A model generated the notes under the pieces. It was given only the letters and a program-made list of their open reading frames with translations. It made no database searches and was not told the DNA's origin. This document shows positions 16,110-25,594 of a stretch of 64,000 nt of DNA, one piece after another. The stretch spans positions 1,212,167 through 1,276,166 of the forward strand of contig NZ_VCHA01000001.1 in the NCBI RefSeq assembly GCF_016597815.1. The letters run 5' to 3'. The position numbers and the translations under genes are program-made. Source of the DNA: Marinobacter sp. DY40_1A1 (GTDB lineage Bacteria > Pseudomonadota > Gammaproteobacteria > Pseudomonadales > Oleiphilaceae). Numbering within the stretch: position 1 is the stretch's first letter; every line of letters begins with the position of its first letter.

Positions 16110-19100
16110 TTACTCCGCTGGATCATAGGCAAGGCTTGGTGCCAACCAGCGCTCTGCTTCCGCTTTTGAAAGGCCTTTACGCTCAGCATAGTCTTCAACC
16201 TGATCTACGCCAATTTTACCCACAGAGAAAAACTTGGACTCAGGGTGTGAGAAGTACCAACCCGAAACCGCAGCTGTTGGGAACATGGCAAAGCTTTCTG
16301 TAATCTCGATACCGGTCTGGGCGGTGGCATCGAGCAGCTTGAACAGAGTCGCTTTCTCTGTGTGGTCAGGGCAGGCCGGGTAGCCAGGCGCCGGACGAAT
16401 TCCGTGGTACCGCTCCTTGATCAGATCTTCGTTAGCCAGTTGCTCATCGCTGTTGTATGCCCAGAACTCTTTGCGTACCCGCTCATGCATGCGTTCTGCA
16501 AAGGCCTCCGCCAAGCGGTCTGCGAGGGCTTTGACCATGATCGCGTTGTAGTCGTCGTTGGCGTTTTTGTACTCCAGCGACATTTCTTCCGCGCCGATAC
16601 CGGTGGTTACCGCAAAGCCACCAACATAGTCGCAATGCTCAGAACCTTCTTCTGCCACAAAATCTGACAGCGCCATCATCGACTTGTTCGGGGCTTTTTC
16701 ATCCTGCTGGCGCAAGTGGTGCAGGGTGGTTAGCTCTTCAGTGCGGCTTTCGTCTGTATAGACCACAATGTCATCGCCACGGCGGTGTGCTGGCCAAAAA
16801 CCAATCACACCAGAGGCGCTTACGCGCTTCTCGTCAACCATTTTGCGAAGAATAACCTGGGCGTCATCAAACAGGTTTCGCGCTGCTTCACCGCGTTTGG
16901 GGTCGTCGAATACCTGGGGATATTTGCCGGCGATATCCCAAGAGATGAAGAAGGGCGTCCAGTCGATGTAAGGTTCAAGCTCCTTCAGGTCGTACTCTTC
17001 AAACCGCCGTATTCCCGTGAAGGTCGGCTTGGGTGGAACGTAGTTGTCAAAGTTGATTTCCGGAGCCCGTGCCCGAGCTTCTTTCAGGCTGACGAGCTTG
17101 GTGCGGTCACCGCGCTGCTTGCGGCGTTCCCGGATCATGTCGTATTCCTCACGCGCATCGCTAACCAGTTTAGGCTTGGCAGTTTTGCTGAGCAGTTGTG
17201 AAGCGACGTTCACGCAGCGAGAGGCATCAGACACATAAAGGGCAATGTCGTTTTTATAGTGGGGCTCAATTTTAACAGCCGTATGTGCCTTGGATGTGGT
17301 GGCACCGCCAATCATCAATGGCAGATGGAAATCCAGGCGCTGCATCTCACGGGCAACATGCACCATTTCATCCAGTGACGGTGTGATAAGGCCGCTCAAG
17401 CCGATGATGTCGACATTGTGCTCTTTGGCTGCGGCCAGAATTTTATCGCTGGGCACCATAACCCCAAGGTCAATCACTTCGTAGTTGTTGCACTGCAGCA
17501 CTACGCCAACAATGTTCTTGCCTATATCGTGAACATCGCCCTTAACCGTGGCCATCAGGATTTTGCCTTTAGCCTGCTGGTCTTCAGATTTCTCTGCTTC
17601 AATAAAGGGAATAAGGTGGGCAACCGCCTGTTTCATAACTCGGGCGCTTTTAACTACCTGGGGCAGGAACATCTTTCCGTCGCCGAACAGGTCGCCAACC
17701 ACGTTCATGCCGTCCATCAGCGGGCCTTCAATTACATGAATCGGGCGCTCGGCCTGTTGGCGGCATTCTTCTGTATCTTCAATAATGAAGTTCGTAATAC
17801 CCTTAACCAGCGAATGTTCTAGCCGCTTTATGACGGGCCATTCACGCCAGGCCAGATCTTCTTCCTGGGTTTTGCCGCCTTTACCCTTGAAACGCTCAGC
17901 AATTTCCAACAAGCGATCCGTGGCATCTTCGCGACGGTTGAGTACAACATCTTCAACCAGCTCTTTCAGCTCTGGCTCAATCTCATCGTAAATAACCAGC
18001 TGCCCGGGGTTTACGATACCCATGTTCATGCCGGCTTTGATGGCGTGGTAAAGAAACACGGAGTGGATGGCTTCACGCACCACATCGTTGCCACGGAAGG
18101 AGAAGGAGACGTTACTTACACCACCTGAAATGGATGCGTGGGGCAGGTTCTTCCGAATCCAGCGACAGGCGTTTATGTAATCCACTGCGTAGTTGTTGTG
18201 TTCTTCAATGCCGGTGGCAATGGCAAATACGTTCGGGTCGAAAATAATGTCGCCCGGATTGAAGCCAATGCCGACCAGAACGTCATAAGAGCGCTTACAA
18301 ATTTCGGTTTTACGCTCAAAGGTGTCCGCTTGCCCTTGTTCGTCGAAGGCCATAACCACAACAGCCGCGCCGTATCGCATGCAGATCTTTGCGTGTTTAA
18401 TGAAGGCTTCTTCGCCTTCTTTAAGGCTGATGGAGTTAACCACCGCCTTCCCCTGAATGCAGCGTAGCCCGGCTTCAATGACGTCCCATTTGGATGAATC
18501 GAGCATGATGGGCACGCGTGAGATGTCCGGCTCGGAGGCAATCAGGTTCAGGAAGGTGACCATCACCTCCCTGGAATCCAACATGCCTTCATCCATGTTG
18601 ATGTCGATGATTTGAGCACCGTTCTCAACCTGGTCCCGGGCAACGCTCAGGGCTTCTTCATACTGCTCTTCTTTAATCAGGCGCAAGAAGCGCTTGGAGC
18701 CGGTAACGTTGGTGCGCTCACCAACGTTGATGAAAAGAGTGTTTTCGTCACCTGTGAAAGGTTCAAGGCCTGATAGGCGAAGTGCTTTTGGACGCTCAGG
18801 AATCTTGCGGGGAGGGTACTTGGCAACGGCTTTGGCTATGGCTTCGATATGGTCAGGCCGCGAACCGCAGCAGCCGCCAATAATATTAAGGAATCCGTCG
18901 CGGGCAAAGCCTTCAATAATTTCAGCCATTTCTTCCGGTGTCTGATCGTACTCACCAAACTCGTTAGGGAGGCCAGCATTCGGGTGCGCACTAACGTAGG
19001 TTTCTGCCTTGGCTGAGAGTTCTTCAACGTAAGGGCGCAAGGCATCGGCGCCCAGAGCGCAGTTAAGCCCCACAGAGATCGGGCGAGAGTGGGCAATCGA

Positions 19101-19808
19101 GTTCCAGAAGGCTTCTGTTGTCTGGCCTGAAAGCGTGCGGCCGGAGGCATCAGTGATAGTGCCGGAAATCATGATAGGCAGTTCTATACCACTGTCTTCG
19201 AAGTACTGTTGAGTTGCGTAAATGGCAGCTTTAGCGTTGAGCGTGTCGAATATGGTTTCGATAAGGATAATATCGCAACCGCCCTCAACCAGGCCCTCTA
19301 CCGATTCATAGTAGTTATCAACCAGGCTCTGAAAGTCAGTGTTTCGGTAGCCAGGGTTATTCACGTCGGGAGATAAAGACGCCGTGCGTGAGGTTGGCCC
19401 AACGGCGCCTGCCACAAATCTCGGCTTGGAAGGGTCTTTGGCGGTATACTCGTCCGCTACTTGCCGTGCCAGCTTTGCGGCCTCTACGTTCAGCTCCCTT
19501 GAGATTTCTTCAAGGCCGTAGTCCGATTGGGATACGCGAGTGGAGTTAAAGGTGTTGGTCTCAATAATATCTGCGCCTGCATCCAGGTATTCAGCGTGGA
19601 TATTCCGCAACAGGGCAGGCTGAGTGATATTGAGCAGGTCGTTGTTGCCCTTTACTTCACGGTCGTAGTCGGCGAACCGATCGCCCCGGAACGCTTTCTC
19701 GTCCAGTTGCAGGTTCTGGATCATGGTTCCCATGCCGCCATCGAGAATCACAATGCGCTCTTTCAGGGCTTTGTGAAGTTGTTCCAGGCGAGTATTGCGA
19801 TCGGTCAT
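16110..19808 (-). CDS. metH: Cobalamin-dependent methionine synthase
   Basis: 1232-aa cytosolic enzyme transferring the methyl group of 5-methyltetrahydrofolate to homocysteine through cobalamin. I choose ATG 19808 ([20 protein letters not shown]), the usual start region, rather than ATG 19832. Modules in order: homocysteine-binding barrel (zinc cysteines in GLNCALGAD and [10 protein letters not shown]), pterin-binding domain ([14 protein letters not shown] onward), B12-binding domain with the lower ligand His in [14 protein letters not shown] (about 770), and the C-terminal SAM-binding reactivation domain ([15 protein letters not shown]). Length equals E. coli MetH. No cobalamin or SAM riboswitch is recognisable in the 218-242 bases upstream. 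Divergent from nfuA. Confidence 0.97.
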   Translation of the reverse strand: MTDRNTRLEQLHKALKERIVILDGGMGTMIQNLQLDEKAFRGDRFADYDREVKGNNDLLNITQPALLRNIHAEYLDAGADIIETNTFNSTRVSQSDYGLEEISRELNVEAAKLARQVADEYTAKDPSKPRFVAGAVGPTSRTASLSPDVNNPGYRNTDFQSLVDNYYESVEGLVEGGCDIILIETIFDTLNAKAAIYATQQYFEDSGIELPIMISGTITDASGRTLSGQTTEAFWNSIAHSRPISVGLNCALGADALRPYVEELSAKAETYVSAHPNAGLPNEFGEYDQTPEEMAEIIEGFARDGFLNIIGGCCGSRPDHIEAIAKAVAKYPPRKIPERPKALRLSGLEPFTGDENTLFINVGERTNVTGSKRFLRLIKEEQYEEALSVARDQVENGAQIIDINMDEGMLDSREVMVTFLNLIASEPDISRVPIMLDSSKWDVIEAGLRCIQGKAVVNSISLKEGEEAFIKHAKICMRYGAAVVVMAFDEQGQADTFERKTEICKRSYDVLVGIGFNPGDIIFDPNVFAIATGIEEHNNYAVDYINACRWIRKNLPHASISGGVSNVSFSFRGNDVVREAIHSVFLYHAIKAGMNMGIVNPGQLVIYDEIEPELKELVEDVVLNRREDATDRLLEIAERFKGKGGKTQEEDLAWREWPVIKRLEHSLVKGITNFIIEDTEECRQQAERPIHVIEGPLMDGMNVVGDLFGDGKMFLPQVVKSARVMKQAVAHLIPFIEAEKSEDQQAKGKILMATVKGDVHDIGKNIVGVVLQCNNYEVIDLGVMVPSDKILAAAKEHNVDIIGLSGLITPSLDEMVHVAREMQRLDFHLPLMIGGATTSKAHTAVKIEPHYKNDIALYVSDASRCVNVASQLLSKTAKPKLVSDAREEYDMIRERRKQRGDRTKLVSLKEARARAPEINFDNYVPPKPTFTGIRRFEEYDLKELEPYIDWTPFFISWDIAGKYPQVFDDPKRGEAARNLFDDAQVILRKMVDEKRVSASGVIGFWPAHRRGDDIVVYTDESRTEELTTLHHLRQQDEKAPNKSMMALSDFVAEEGSEHCDYVGGFAVTTGIGAEEMSLEYKNANDDYNAIMVKALADRLAEAFAERMHERVRKEFWAYNSDEQLANEDLIKERYHGIRPAPGYPACPDHTEKATLFKLLDATAQTGIEITESFAMFPTAAVSGWYFSHPESKFFSVGKIGVDQVEDYAERKGLSKAEAERWLAPSLAYDPAE

Positions 19809-19967
19809 AGTCAGTATTCCGGATGTCGTCATTAACGGCGTGTTTGGTCCAATGGCGCGGGATCATAGCAAAAATGCTGGCGACAGTCGTAGTTCCGCGC
19901 CCAGTTATTCTTTACTTGCATCAAGTTCGTGTGGACGGCCTATGGTAAGGGAAAGTTACTACCCTGG

Positions 19968-19996
19968 GAAAGACCAACTAAATTGGTTGGTCTTTC
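19968..19996. promoter_or_regulatory. Perfect 10-bp hairpin/palindrome between metH and nfuA
   Basis: Arms GAAAGACCAA (19968-19977) and TTGGTCTTTC (19987-19996) with a 9-base spacer CTAAATTGG. It lies in the divergent promoter region, 55 bases before nfuA. There is no T run on either strand, so an operator or leader hairpin is likelier than a terminator. The binding factor is unknown. Confidence 0.5.
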
Positions 19997-20050
19997 ATGT
20001 TGCCACGAACTCCCTTAAAATGAATCTAAACTTACCAACGGGTTGATAAC

Positions 20051-20638
20051 ATGGCATTGGTTACTGTGACAGATCCCGCACGGGATTATCTTGCACAACT
20101 TATCGAAAAGCAGGACGTGGAAGGCATGGGCGTACGGATTTTCGTAACCCAGCCGGGCACTAAAAATGCTGAAACCTGCTTGGCTTATTGCCCTCCCAAC
20201 GAGATTGTACCTACAGATGAGCAGGTCGATCTTGAAAAGTTCACGCTGTACCTGGATCACAACTCTGTACCCTTCCTTGAAGAAGCGTATGTAGACTATT
20301 CCAAGGATCAGATGGGCGGCCAGCTAACGATCAAAGCCCCGAATGCCAAGGTTCCAAACGTTGATGAAAACGCGCCTTTGCCAGACAGGGTGAACTACGT
20401 TCTGGCTTCAGAAATCAACCCGAACCTGGCGGCCCACGGTGGTGACGTTTCGCTAGTGGAAATTGTCGACGGCTCCGTTGCAGTATTGCGTTTTGGTGGC
20501 GGTTGTCAGGGTTGCTCAGCGGTTAGCCTTACTCTGAAGCAGGGTGTAGAAACCACGCTCAAAGACAGAGTGCCAGAAATCACAGCCGTTCGTGATGTGA
20601 CGGATCACTCGAAGACCGAGAACGCGTACTACCAATAA
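20051..20638 (+). CDS. nfuA: Fe/S biogenesis protein NfuA
   Basis: 195-aa iron-sulfur carrier. It has an N-terminal degenerate A-type (HesB-like) domain lacking the usual cysteine set, and a C-terminal Nfu domain carrying Cys152 and Cys155 in [19 protein letters not shown]. NfuA binds one 4Fe-4S cluster per dimer and hands it to client enzymes, especially under oxidative stress or iron limitation. It starts [20 protein letters not shown], normal for the family, and 195 aa is the usual length. It is divergent from metH. Confidence 0.96.
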   Translation: MALVTVTDPARDYLAQLIEKQDVEGMGVRIFVTQPGTKNAETCLAYCPPNEIVPTDEQVDLEKFTLYLDHNSVPFLEEAYVDYSKDQMGGQLTIKAPNAKVPNVDENAPLPDRVNYVLASEINPNLAAHGGDVSLVEIVDGSVAVLRFGGGCQGCSAVSLTLKQGVETTLKDRVPEITAVRDVTDHSKTENAYYQ

Positions 20639-20963
20639 TGCTCGCAGGCTTTAAGCCCGGTTGCCATTGCTGATGTAAGTTTACGTCAGATCCCGGAATA
20701 TCTGCCAGATACATCGCAGGTATCCCGGGTGCATTGCTTTTCCTTTCAGCTGTACTCTTTCTCCCTCTGGTTCTCAGCTCTAAAGCTTTTCCTGATTTCG
20801 CTGCCACAGTTGCTGTGTAACGATGGCTTCTCGGCCAATGTCACAGATTGCGGGCTAACGCATCATTCGTTCTACAATCAGAGGCGGCAACTGATGGCCC
20901 GCCCGACCACAAATGAAAAAAAGCTGCAGGTAAAATGCCTGTATTTGAAAACCGGGGTTCCGC
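20639..20963 (+). other. Intergenic stretch with a possible 25-codon leader ORF
   Basis: No conserved gene. An ORF from ATG 20894 (MARPTTNEKKLQVKCLYLKT, then GVPLV) has GAGG nine bases upstream, and its TGA at 20969-20971 overlaps the TTG start of the following DUF445 gene, which could allow translational coupling. Nothing shows it is expressed. The rest of the stretch holds no hairpin with a T tract and no RNA gene I recognise. Confidence 0.3.
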
Positions 20964-22163
20964 TTGTTTGACGCTGCGTTTATTTCCGTGCCCATCATGG
21001 CCGCCTTGGTAGGCTGGTTTACCAATTGGCTTGCAATACAGATGTCCTTTTACCCGGTGCAGTTTGTCGGCCTTGGAGTTATTGGCTGGCAAGGCGTAAT
21101 TCCGCGTAAAGCCGAGAAAATGGCCCATATCTGTATCGACCGAACACTTCGGCAGTTTGGTGATCTTAATGCCGTCTATCAAAAGCTTGAGCCTCAAAAG
21201 ATTGTTGAACAGGTTCTTTCGCAGGTAACGCCACGACTCGACGAATACATTGATGAAATGATGTACGAGATTCAGCCGGTGCTCTGGGATAACTTGCCCA
21301 TGTTTTTGCGCAGGCGCATATACCAATGGGCGCGGGAACAATTGCCGGCTCGCATTGAAGATCTTGTTGAGGATTTTGGTGATGATCTTGATGAGCTGGT
21401 TGATCTCAAAGCGCTGCTAAGCAGAGAGTTGAAGCAGCACCCCGATTTGATGAACCGCATATTCAAGCAGGCCGGCGCGGTTGAGCTCAGATCGGTCATC
21501 AACCGTGGGGCTATCATCGGAGGCATTCTTGGCTGCGTACTTGCTCCGCTCTGGTCGCGCTATCCCGAACCTTGGTTGCTGCCGGTTGGCGGGTTTGTAA
21601 TCGGCTTTGTAACGAACTGGCTTGCGATTAATCTTATTTTTTCGCCTCTGAAGCCTCGCCGCTTTCTGTTCTGGCATATACAAGGGCTGTTTCTGAGGCG
21701 CCAGCCTGAAATCAGTGACATCTGGGCAACCTTGGTTGCAGAAGAGCTGATTACTGTCGAGAAAGTGGCGGATGCCATGATAAACGGATGTCGGGGCGAC
21801 CGCACTCGTGCAATTATACAGAAGCACTTGAGGCCCCTGATGGACAACTCCTTGCTAGTGAAGCTTACAGCTCAGGTAACGGTTGGGATGAGCGGCTATA
21901 CCGAGTTGAAAAAGGCAATGAATCAGCAGGCACTTCATGCAACACAGGACGTATTCAGCGACCCCGCTTTTAACAAGGAGCGTGCGCCTGTTGTGGCCAG
22001 GGTATTGGCTGGGCAAATGAAAGCGCTGCAGCCAGCAGAGTTTCAGGACATACTCCGACCGGCATTTCGCGAGGAGGAGATACAGCTCATGTTTGTTGGT
22101 GGCATATTTGGCGCCATCGCGGGAACCATACAGTTTTTGGCGTTGATCAATTACCCGCTTTAG
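20964..22163 (+). CDS. DUF445 family membrane protein
   Basis: 399-aa protein of the DUF445 (YheB-like) family, function unknown. N-terminal transmembrane segment AALVGWFTNWLAIQM matches the family's paired G-W-x-T-N-W-L-A motif, which recurs at about 215 (GFVIGFVTNWLAINLIF), and a last helix ends the protein (FGAIAGTIQFLALINYPL). A large helical cytosolic region lies between. The frame is closed by a stop at 20946, so the start must be TTG 20964 (with GGGG 7-10 bases upstream) or ATG 20997; the former keeps the full first helix. Followed after 30 bases by a small membrane protein gene. Confidence 0.85.
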   Translation: MFDAAFISVPIMAALVGWFTNWLAIQMSFYPVQFVGLGVIGWQGVIPRKAEKMAHICIDRTLRQFGDLNAVYQKLEPQKIVEQVLSQVTPRLDEYIDEMMYEIQPVLWDNLPMFLRRRIYQWAREQLPARIEDLVEDFGDDLDELVDLKALLSRELKQHPDLMNRIFKQAGAVELRSVINRGAIIGGILGCVLAPLWSRYPEPWLLPVGGFVIGFVTNWLAINLIFSPLKPRRFLFWHIQGLFLRRQPEISDIWATLVAEELITVEKVADAMINGCRGDRTRAIIQKHLRPLMDNSLLVKLTAQVTVGMSGYTELKKAMNQQALHATQDVFSDPAFNKERAPVVARVLAGQMKALQPAEFQDILRPAFREEEIQLMFVGGIFGAIAGTIQFLALINYPL

Positions 22164-22193
22164 CTACTCAATATTGAATTAAAGGAGAGCTCC

Positions 22194-22526
22194 ATGCCTG
22201 TCTGGGCAATGCTTGTCGCACAGTTTGCTGTTACTGCTGCCGCTGTTCTTTCAGTGCTTCTGGGGTTTTGGCTGCTTGTGATTCGGCCTTACCTTGATCG
22301 TAAGGTGGCGGAGATTGTTGCTATGACTGACGAAATTGAGCCCCGTGTAGCTCAGGGTGTAAAGGTTGGTGTGGCTGAAACCCTGAGGGAGCTACCCGAA
22401 AACGCCTGGGATGGCACCGTCAAGGAGTCTACTCGACAATTCCTCAAGTTTGGCTCCGGTATTTTCGAGAACGGGCTCAGCAGCTTGCTTGGCAGTGCAG
22501 CAGATCTGGAACGACGCAAACCCTAG
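22194..22526 (+). CDS. Small membrane-anchored protein downstream of DUF445
   Basis: 110 aa, family not recognised. One N-terminal transmembrane helix (about 4-30, VAQFAVTAAAVLSVLLGFWL) is followed by a short basic spot (RPYLDRK) and a soluble helical domain (VAEIVAMTDEIEPRVAQGVK, ETLRELPENAWDGTVKESTR). AAAGGAGAGC precedes the ATG. Thirty bases separate it from the DUF445 gene, so the two probably form an operon and may work together at the envelope. Its end overlaps the tusE stop by four bases on the opposite strand. Confidence 0.7.
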   Translation: MPVWAMLVAQFAVTAAAVLSVLLGFWLLVIRPYLDRKVAEIVAMTDEIEPRVAQGVKVGVAETLRELPENAWDGTVKESTRQFLKFGSGIFENGLSSLLGSAADLERRKP

Positions 22527-22849
22527 AGGCAATTTGTCGGCCGGGGCAGACCTGCTATCCGGCAAGCTGTTTTGGCAGGGGTGCCAGGAAAGAGTTGCAT
22601 GAGATAGATGCTGTTACCTTTATCCTCACCCAAAGCCTCCTTCACTGACTTTACAAACAGTCGGTTTGAGGGCGGTGACATTTCGTGTTCTTTGTAAAAA
22701 CATCTCAGAAACTCTATGATTTCAAAGTGGTTTTCATTCAGCTCGATCTGGTCGTCTGCAGCAATTATAGCGGCAATCTCAGGCGTCCAGTCGTTCGGAT
22801 TTTCGAGAAATCCTTCGTTGTTCCTCTCGGGCATGCTTCTTTGTGTCAT
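22523..22849 (-). CDS. tusE: TusE/DsrC-family sulfur relay protein
   Basis: 108-aa sulfurtransferase. In the Tus relay TusE accepts persulfide sulfur from TusBCD and passes it to MnmA for 2-thiolation of U34 in tRNA-Lys, -Glu and -Gln. DsrC-family features: WTPEIAAIIAADDQIELNEN and HFEIIEFLRCFYKEHEMSPP, and the essential penultimate-region cysteine near the C-terminus (RIAGLPRPTNCL). Starts at ATG 22849 or 22834 are both possible. It is last in the leftward run tusD-tusC-tusB-tusE, with three bases between tusB and tusE. Confidence 0.92.
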   Translation of the reverse strand: MTQRSMPERNNEGFLENPNDWTPEIAAIIAADDQIELNENHFEIIEFLRCFYKEHEMSPPSNRLFVKSVKEALGEDKGNSIYLMQLFPGTPAKTACRIAGLPRPTNCL

Positions 22850-22852
22850 GGG

Positions 22853-23137
22853 TTACCAGCTTATTACTTTTTGCGCCTGTGCGGTCAACTCAACCATGGC
22901 TGGGAAGTCCACAAGCGAAGCTTTTCGAGCAGTCTGAGCAAGACCGCGGGCTAACACGTCTGGAGACAGGGCATAAACGGGTATGCCAGCAGTCAGCTCC
23001 CCTGGGGTCGCAAGTGCCAGTACCGCGTTCTCAATAAGAAGAAGTGCGTCCCCGGGATTTAAGGACCGTAGGCATTCGCCTGAGCGCGGGTGCTCGGGGG
23101 CCTTGTTAAGAATATGGAGAGTGTGAATCTGGGCCAT
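22853..23137 (-). CDS. tusB: Sulfurtransferase complex subunit TusB
   Basis: 94-aa DsrH-like subunit of the TusBCD heterohexamer that relays persulfide sulfur for tRNA 2-thiouridine formation. Sequence starts MAQIHTLHILNKAPEHPRSG, and CLRSLNPGDALLLIENAVLA is the recognisable DsrH core. It lies between tusC and tusE with tight spacing. Small and divergent family, so identity leans partly on operon context. Confidence 0.85.
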   Translation of the reverse strand: MAQIHTLHILNKAPEHPRSGECLRSLNPGDALLLIENAVLALATPGELTAGIPVYALSPDVLARGLAQTARKASLVDFPAMVELTAQAQKVISW

Positions 23138-23160
23138 AACGGGTTCCGACCTGGTGTGAG

Positions 23161-23511
23161 TCAGCCTGCAAAGGCGGTGTGTGAGTGTTGGCGTATTACC
23201 TCAGCACTGCTTTCAGCTATGGCGACACCTGCCACCATACTGTCCGGTACAAGTCCGTACAGGGCGCAGGCTGTTGCATCTGCATATATCGCTTCAACAC
23301 CAAAAACCGGCGCAGCGGAAAGATTCCTTTCTACCGATTTTTGCTCAATCCCCATAGTTTCCTGGGACTTTCGCAGCCAGTTAACGCCAGCCCCTGTAAA
23401 CAGCAATGCAACTGGTTGGTCGAAAGCTGCAAGTGAGAAAGCCATGTCGAGGGCTTCGCGGCCCGCCCAGGCTCCGTAAGGAGGTTGATCAATAACAATC
23501 AGCGTGCTCAT
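23161..23511 (-). CDS. tusC: Sulfurtransferase complex subunit TusC
   Basis: 116-aa DsrF-like subunit of TusBCD. I take ATG 23511 (MSTLIVIDQPPYGAWAGREA), two bases after the tusD stop; the open frame extends upstream inside tusD but the family begins at this methionine. Core stretch LDMAFSLAAFDQPVALLFTG and the C-terminal AIYADATACALYGLVPDSMV are typical of DsrE/DsrF folds. Confidence 0.88.
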   Translation of the reverse strand: MSTLIVIDQPPYGAWAGREALDMAFSLAAFDQPVALLFTGAGVNWLRKSQETMGIEQKSVERNLSAAPVFGVEAIYADATACALYGLVPDSMVAGVAIAESSAEVIRQHSHTAFAG

Positions 23512-23513
23512 GT

Positions 23514-23930
23514 TCAGTCGCCTGCGTGGAAATAGAGTACCCGTGAAGATGCCATAGTGCCTTCTACCCACTCACCAAGCCCGGCAATGATGAACGGCTC
23601 CCGGAGGTTGCTGGCGGGCAGCTCATAACGCTTTTGTTCTGACTCATCTATCAGACCGCGCCTTAACGCCGACGCAATGCAGGCGACGCCAGGTATATCG
23701 TTATCACTCAGAAAATTGCCCCATTGGTCTGCCCAGTGGGATTCGTCCGAAGGGGGTGAGGAGAGCGAGGAGGCAAGGTGAACGCCATCTCCATAAAGGA
23801 AGACTCTATCCACGGTATGTCCAGCCGCTACCGCAGCTTTTGCAAACAGCAGCGCTGTTTGCGGGGCTTGGGAAGAGTAGGGTGCTCCGGTGATGACCAA
23901 GGTGTAGTTTTGAACAGTGGTGGCAGTCAT
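23514..23930 (-). CDS. tusD: Sulfurtransferase complex subunit TusD
   Basis: 138-aa DsrE-like subunit that receives sulfur from TusA. The N-terminus shows YTLVITGAPYSSQAPQTALL then FAKAAVAAGHTVDRVFLYGD, the DsrE fold. The active cysteine expected in TusD is in NDIPGVACIASALRRGLIDE (about residue 91). First gene of the tusDCBE operon, starting just left of a terminator that ends the neighbouring BI-1 gene. Confidence 0.9.
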   Translation of the reverse strand: MTATTVQNYTLVITGAPYSSQAPQTALLFAKAAVAAGHTVDRVFLYGDGVHLASSLSSPPSDESHWADQWGNFLSDNDIPGVACIASALRRGLIDESEQKRYELPASNLREPFIIAGLGEWVEGTMASSRVLYFHAGD

Positions 23931-23970
23931 GGGTGCAGTTCTCGCCTGAAGTTGGGCCAGTGTACCAATA

Positions 23971-24001
23971 GCAAAAACCCCGGCAAAGGCCGGGGTTTTG
24001 C
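23971..24001 (-). terminator. Rho-independent terminator after the BI-1 gene
   Basis: GC-rich stem (ACCCCGGC / GCCGGGGT) around an AAAG loop, with A-rich left flank and T-rich right flank. Read leftward, the stem ends in TTTTTGC just after the BI-1 stop. It also insulates the tus operon. Confidence 0.9.
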
Positions 24002-24038
24002 AAACTACAGAGCTCTTGGAGCGCTCCGGACTGTTTGA

Positions 24039-24755
24039 TCAGTCGTTGGAGAAAGCGCCAATAAGGTGCAGCAGACTCACGAACAGGTTGTAGATGTTCA
24101 GGTACAGTCCTGTAGTGGCCATGATGTAGTTTGTTTCACCACCGTTAACGATACGGCTGGTGTCGTACAGGATGAAGCCTGACATCAGGAATACAATTGC
24201 TGCGCTCAGGGCCAGGCTGAATGCTGATATTTCAACCCCGAACATGGATGCAATCATCGCACCCAGTGCGGCAACCAGAACCACAACCAGACCGGCAACG
24301 AGCATGCCACGCATGAAGCTGAAGTCTTTTTTGGTAGTGAGAACATAGCCGGACAGGGCGAAAAACACCAAACCTGTGCCGCCGAGGGCTTGCATGATGA
24401 TCTCACCGCCACTTGGGAACTGCAGGTAGTAGAACAGGATCGGCCCAAGGGACAAACCCAGCAGGCCGGTGAAGGCAAATACTACAGCAATGCCAGCTGA
24501 GCTGTTCGCAGTACGTGGGAGTACAAACCAGATCAGAGCGAGTGCGCCCAGGCTGCACACAAGGCTTGCGCCCTGGCTCAAGCCAATGGACATGGATACG
24601 CTTGCCATGACAGCGCTGAATACCAGCGTCATTGCCAGCAGGGTGTAGGTGTTACGCAAAACCTTGGTAGCTGACGCACTCATTGGTGCGGTAGCGGACC
24701 CACGGGCAATCATGCCATTGCGGTTCTGCTGAGCGTTGAACTGTCTGTTTTGCAT
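24039..24755 (-). CDS. Bax inhibitor-1 / YccA-family membrane protein
   Basis: 238-aa inner-membrane protein of the BI-1 (UPF0005) family with about seven transmembrane helices. A polar N-terminus (MQNRQFNAQQNRNGMIARGS) precedes ATKVLRNTYTLLAMTLVFSA, the YccA-type opening. Later helices include GLSLGPILFYYL and FLMSGFILYDTSRIVNGGET, the conserved loop after helix 6, and the end SLLHLIGAFSND. In E. coli YccA modulates the FtsH protease; a calcium-leak role is known for related BI-1 proteins. A terminator follows; its 5' side faces the tRNA-Ser gene. Confidence 0.92.
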   Translation of the reverse strand: MQNRQFNAQQNRNGMIARGSATAPMSASATKVLRNTYTLLAMTLVFSAVMASVSMSIGLSQGASLVCSLGALALIWFVLPRTANSSAGIAVVFAFTGLLGLSLGPILFYYLQFPSGGEIIMQALGGTGLVFFALSGYVLTTKKDFSFMRGMLVAGLVVVLVAALGAMIASMFGVEISAFSLALSAAIVFLMSGFILYDTSRIVNGGETNYIMATTGLYLNIYNLFVSLLHLIGAFSND

Positions 24756-24950
24756 TCTGATCTCCGGTTAAATGCAACTTGGTTGGTTACGGGCGTCAGG
24801 CCCAAAGCCTGATAGGCGCCAATCACCTAGAATTACACACTATCATAATGTCGAATTCTCAACTTTCAATCATTTACGACACGAAAGTCGTCCCTAGATT
24901 CCATTAAACACAGTTAATGTTCAAATTTGCATGGAGTTTTGTGCAGGGCG

Positions 24951-24978
24951 TTGACAGCACAGACAATTCCGGTATCAT
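24951..24978 (+). promoter_or_regulatory. Sigma-70 promoter of tRNA-Ser
   Basis: Perfect -35 TTGACA (24951-24956), 16-base spacer, -10 TATCAT (24973-24978). The tRNA begins 35 bases further on. A GC-rich patch (CTCCGC) follows the -10, as in stringent-type stable-RNA promoters. Confidence 0.8.
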
Positions 24979-25012
24979 GCACTCCGCTGTCGCTAGGCAG
25001 CAATGGAAAAAC

Positions 25013-25103
25013 GGTGGGCTGGCAGAGTGGCCGAATGCAGCGGTCTTGAAAACCGCCGAGGGTTAGTAGCCCTCCCGGGGTTCGAATCCCTGGCCCACCG
25101 CCA
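25013..25103 (+). tRNA. tRNA-Ser (anticodon TGA)
   Basis: Acceptor arms GGTGGGC (25013-25019) and GCCCACC (25093-25099) pair fully, then discriminator G and encoded CCA. Anticodon loop CTTGAAA with anticodon TGA, flanked by GCGGT/ACCGC. A long variable arm (class II, GAGGGTTAGTAGCCCTC) and TTCGAATCC T-loop are present. Reads UCA and probably other UCN codons. Confidence 0.97.
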
Positions 25104-25308
25104 TTTTTTCCATGAAATCATATGCTTAATCTCTCCAGAATACTTCTCGCATCACCCAAGAGCTCGCTTTAACTTTTACAAATCAGTTGTGGTCCGGCAC
25201 CCCGATGCATGCTCTTTGGTATTCCAGGCTTTAAACTGGACGAAGCGACCCCATCTTATCCTCTTGACGCTGAGCTTTGTATTTCAGGGGTGCACACGGG
25301 AGGTAGAT

Positions 25309-25527
25309 ATGTCAGGCAATAAAGTAGATACCATGAACGAGGCTGGCGCTGTAGATCGTCGCGATCGCAAGTTTTCTGTCTCTACTAACCGCGGCCAGGC
25401 CAGCCACAGAGTGCGCTATGTTGAGACGGGTGGTGCCAGTGTGGATATTGATGAGTGCACCTTCTGTGAAGCCATGCCTGATCTTTCGGGCACAGGACAG
25501 CGCCAAAAGGATGAAGAGGAAGAATAG
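25309..25527 (+). CDS. 72-residue acidic/basic small protein with a CxxC motif
   Basis: Family not recognised. ATG 25309 is preceded by the strong ribosome site GGGAGGT five bases upstream, which decides the start; an open frame reaching back through the tRNA is accidental. Sequence shows a polar N-terminus, RRDRKFSVSTNRGQASHRVR, then VDIDECTFCEAMPDLSGTGQ with Cys50 and Cys53, and a Glu-rich tail. A single CxxC could bind metal in a dimer or be redox active. It lies between tRNA-Ser and hemH, transcribed alone. Confidence 0.65.
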   Translation: MSGNKVDTMNEAGAVDRRDRKFSVSTNRGQASHRVRYVETGGASVDIDECTFCEAMPDLSGTGQRQKDEEEE

Positions 25528-25594
25528 GGCGTACAGTGCTTCATACCATTTTCAAAATCGGCTCAGAAGCGGTAAATGCTACTGAGCCTTTGGT

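Noticed and set aside
19809..20050. Cobalamin or SAM riboswitch before metH
   Set aside because: No B12-box-like element or multistem arrangement; only one simple hairpin is present.
25003..25527. 174-aa open frame spanning tRNA-Ser and the small CxxC gene
   Set aside because: The first part is the tRNA itself and noncoding sequence; only the portion from ATG 25309 has a ribosome site and sensible composition.
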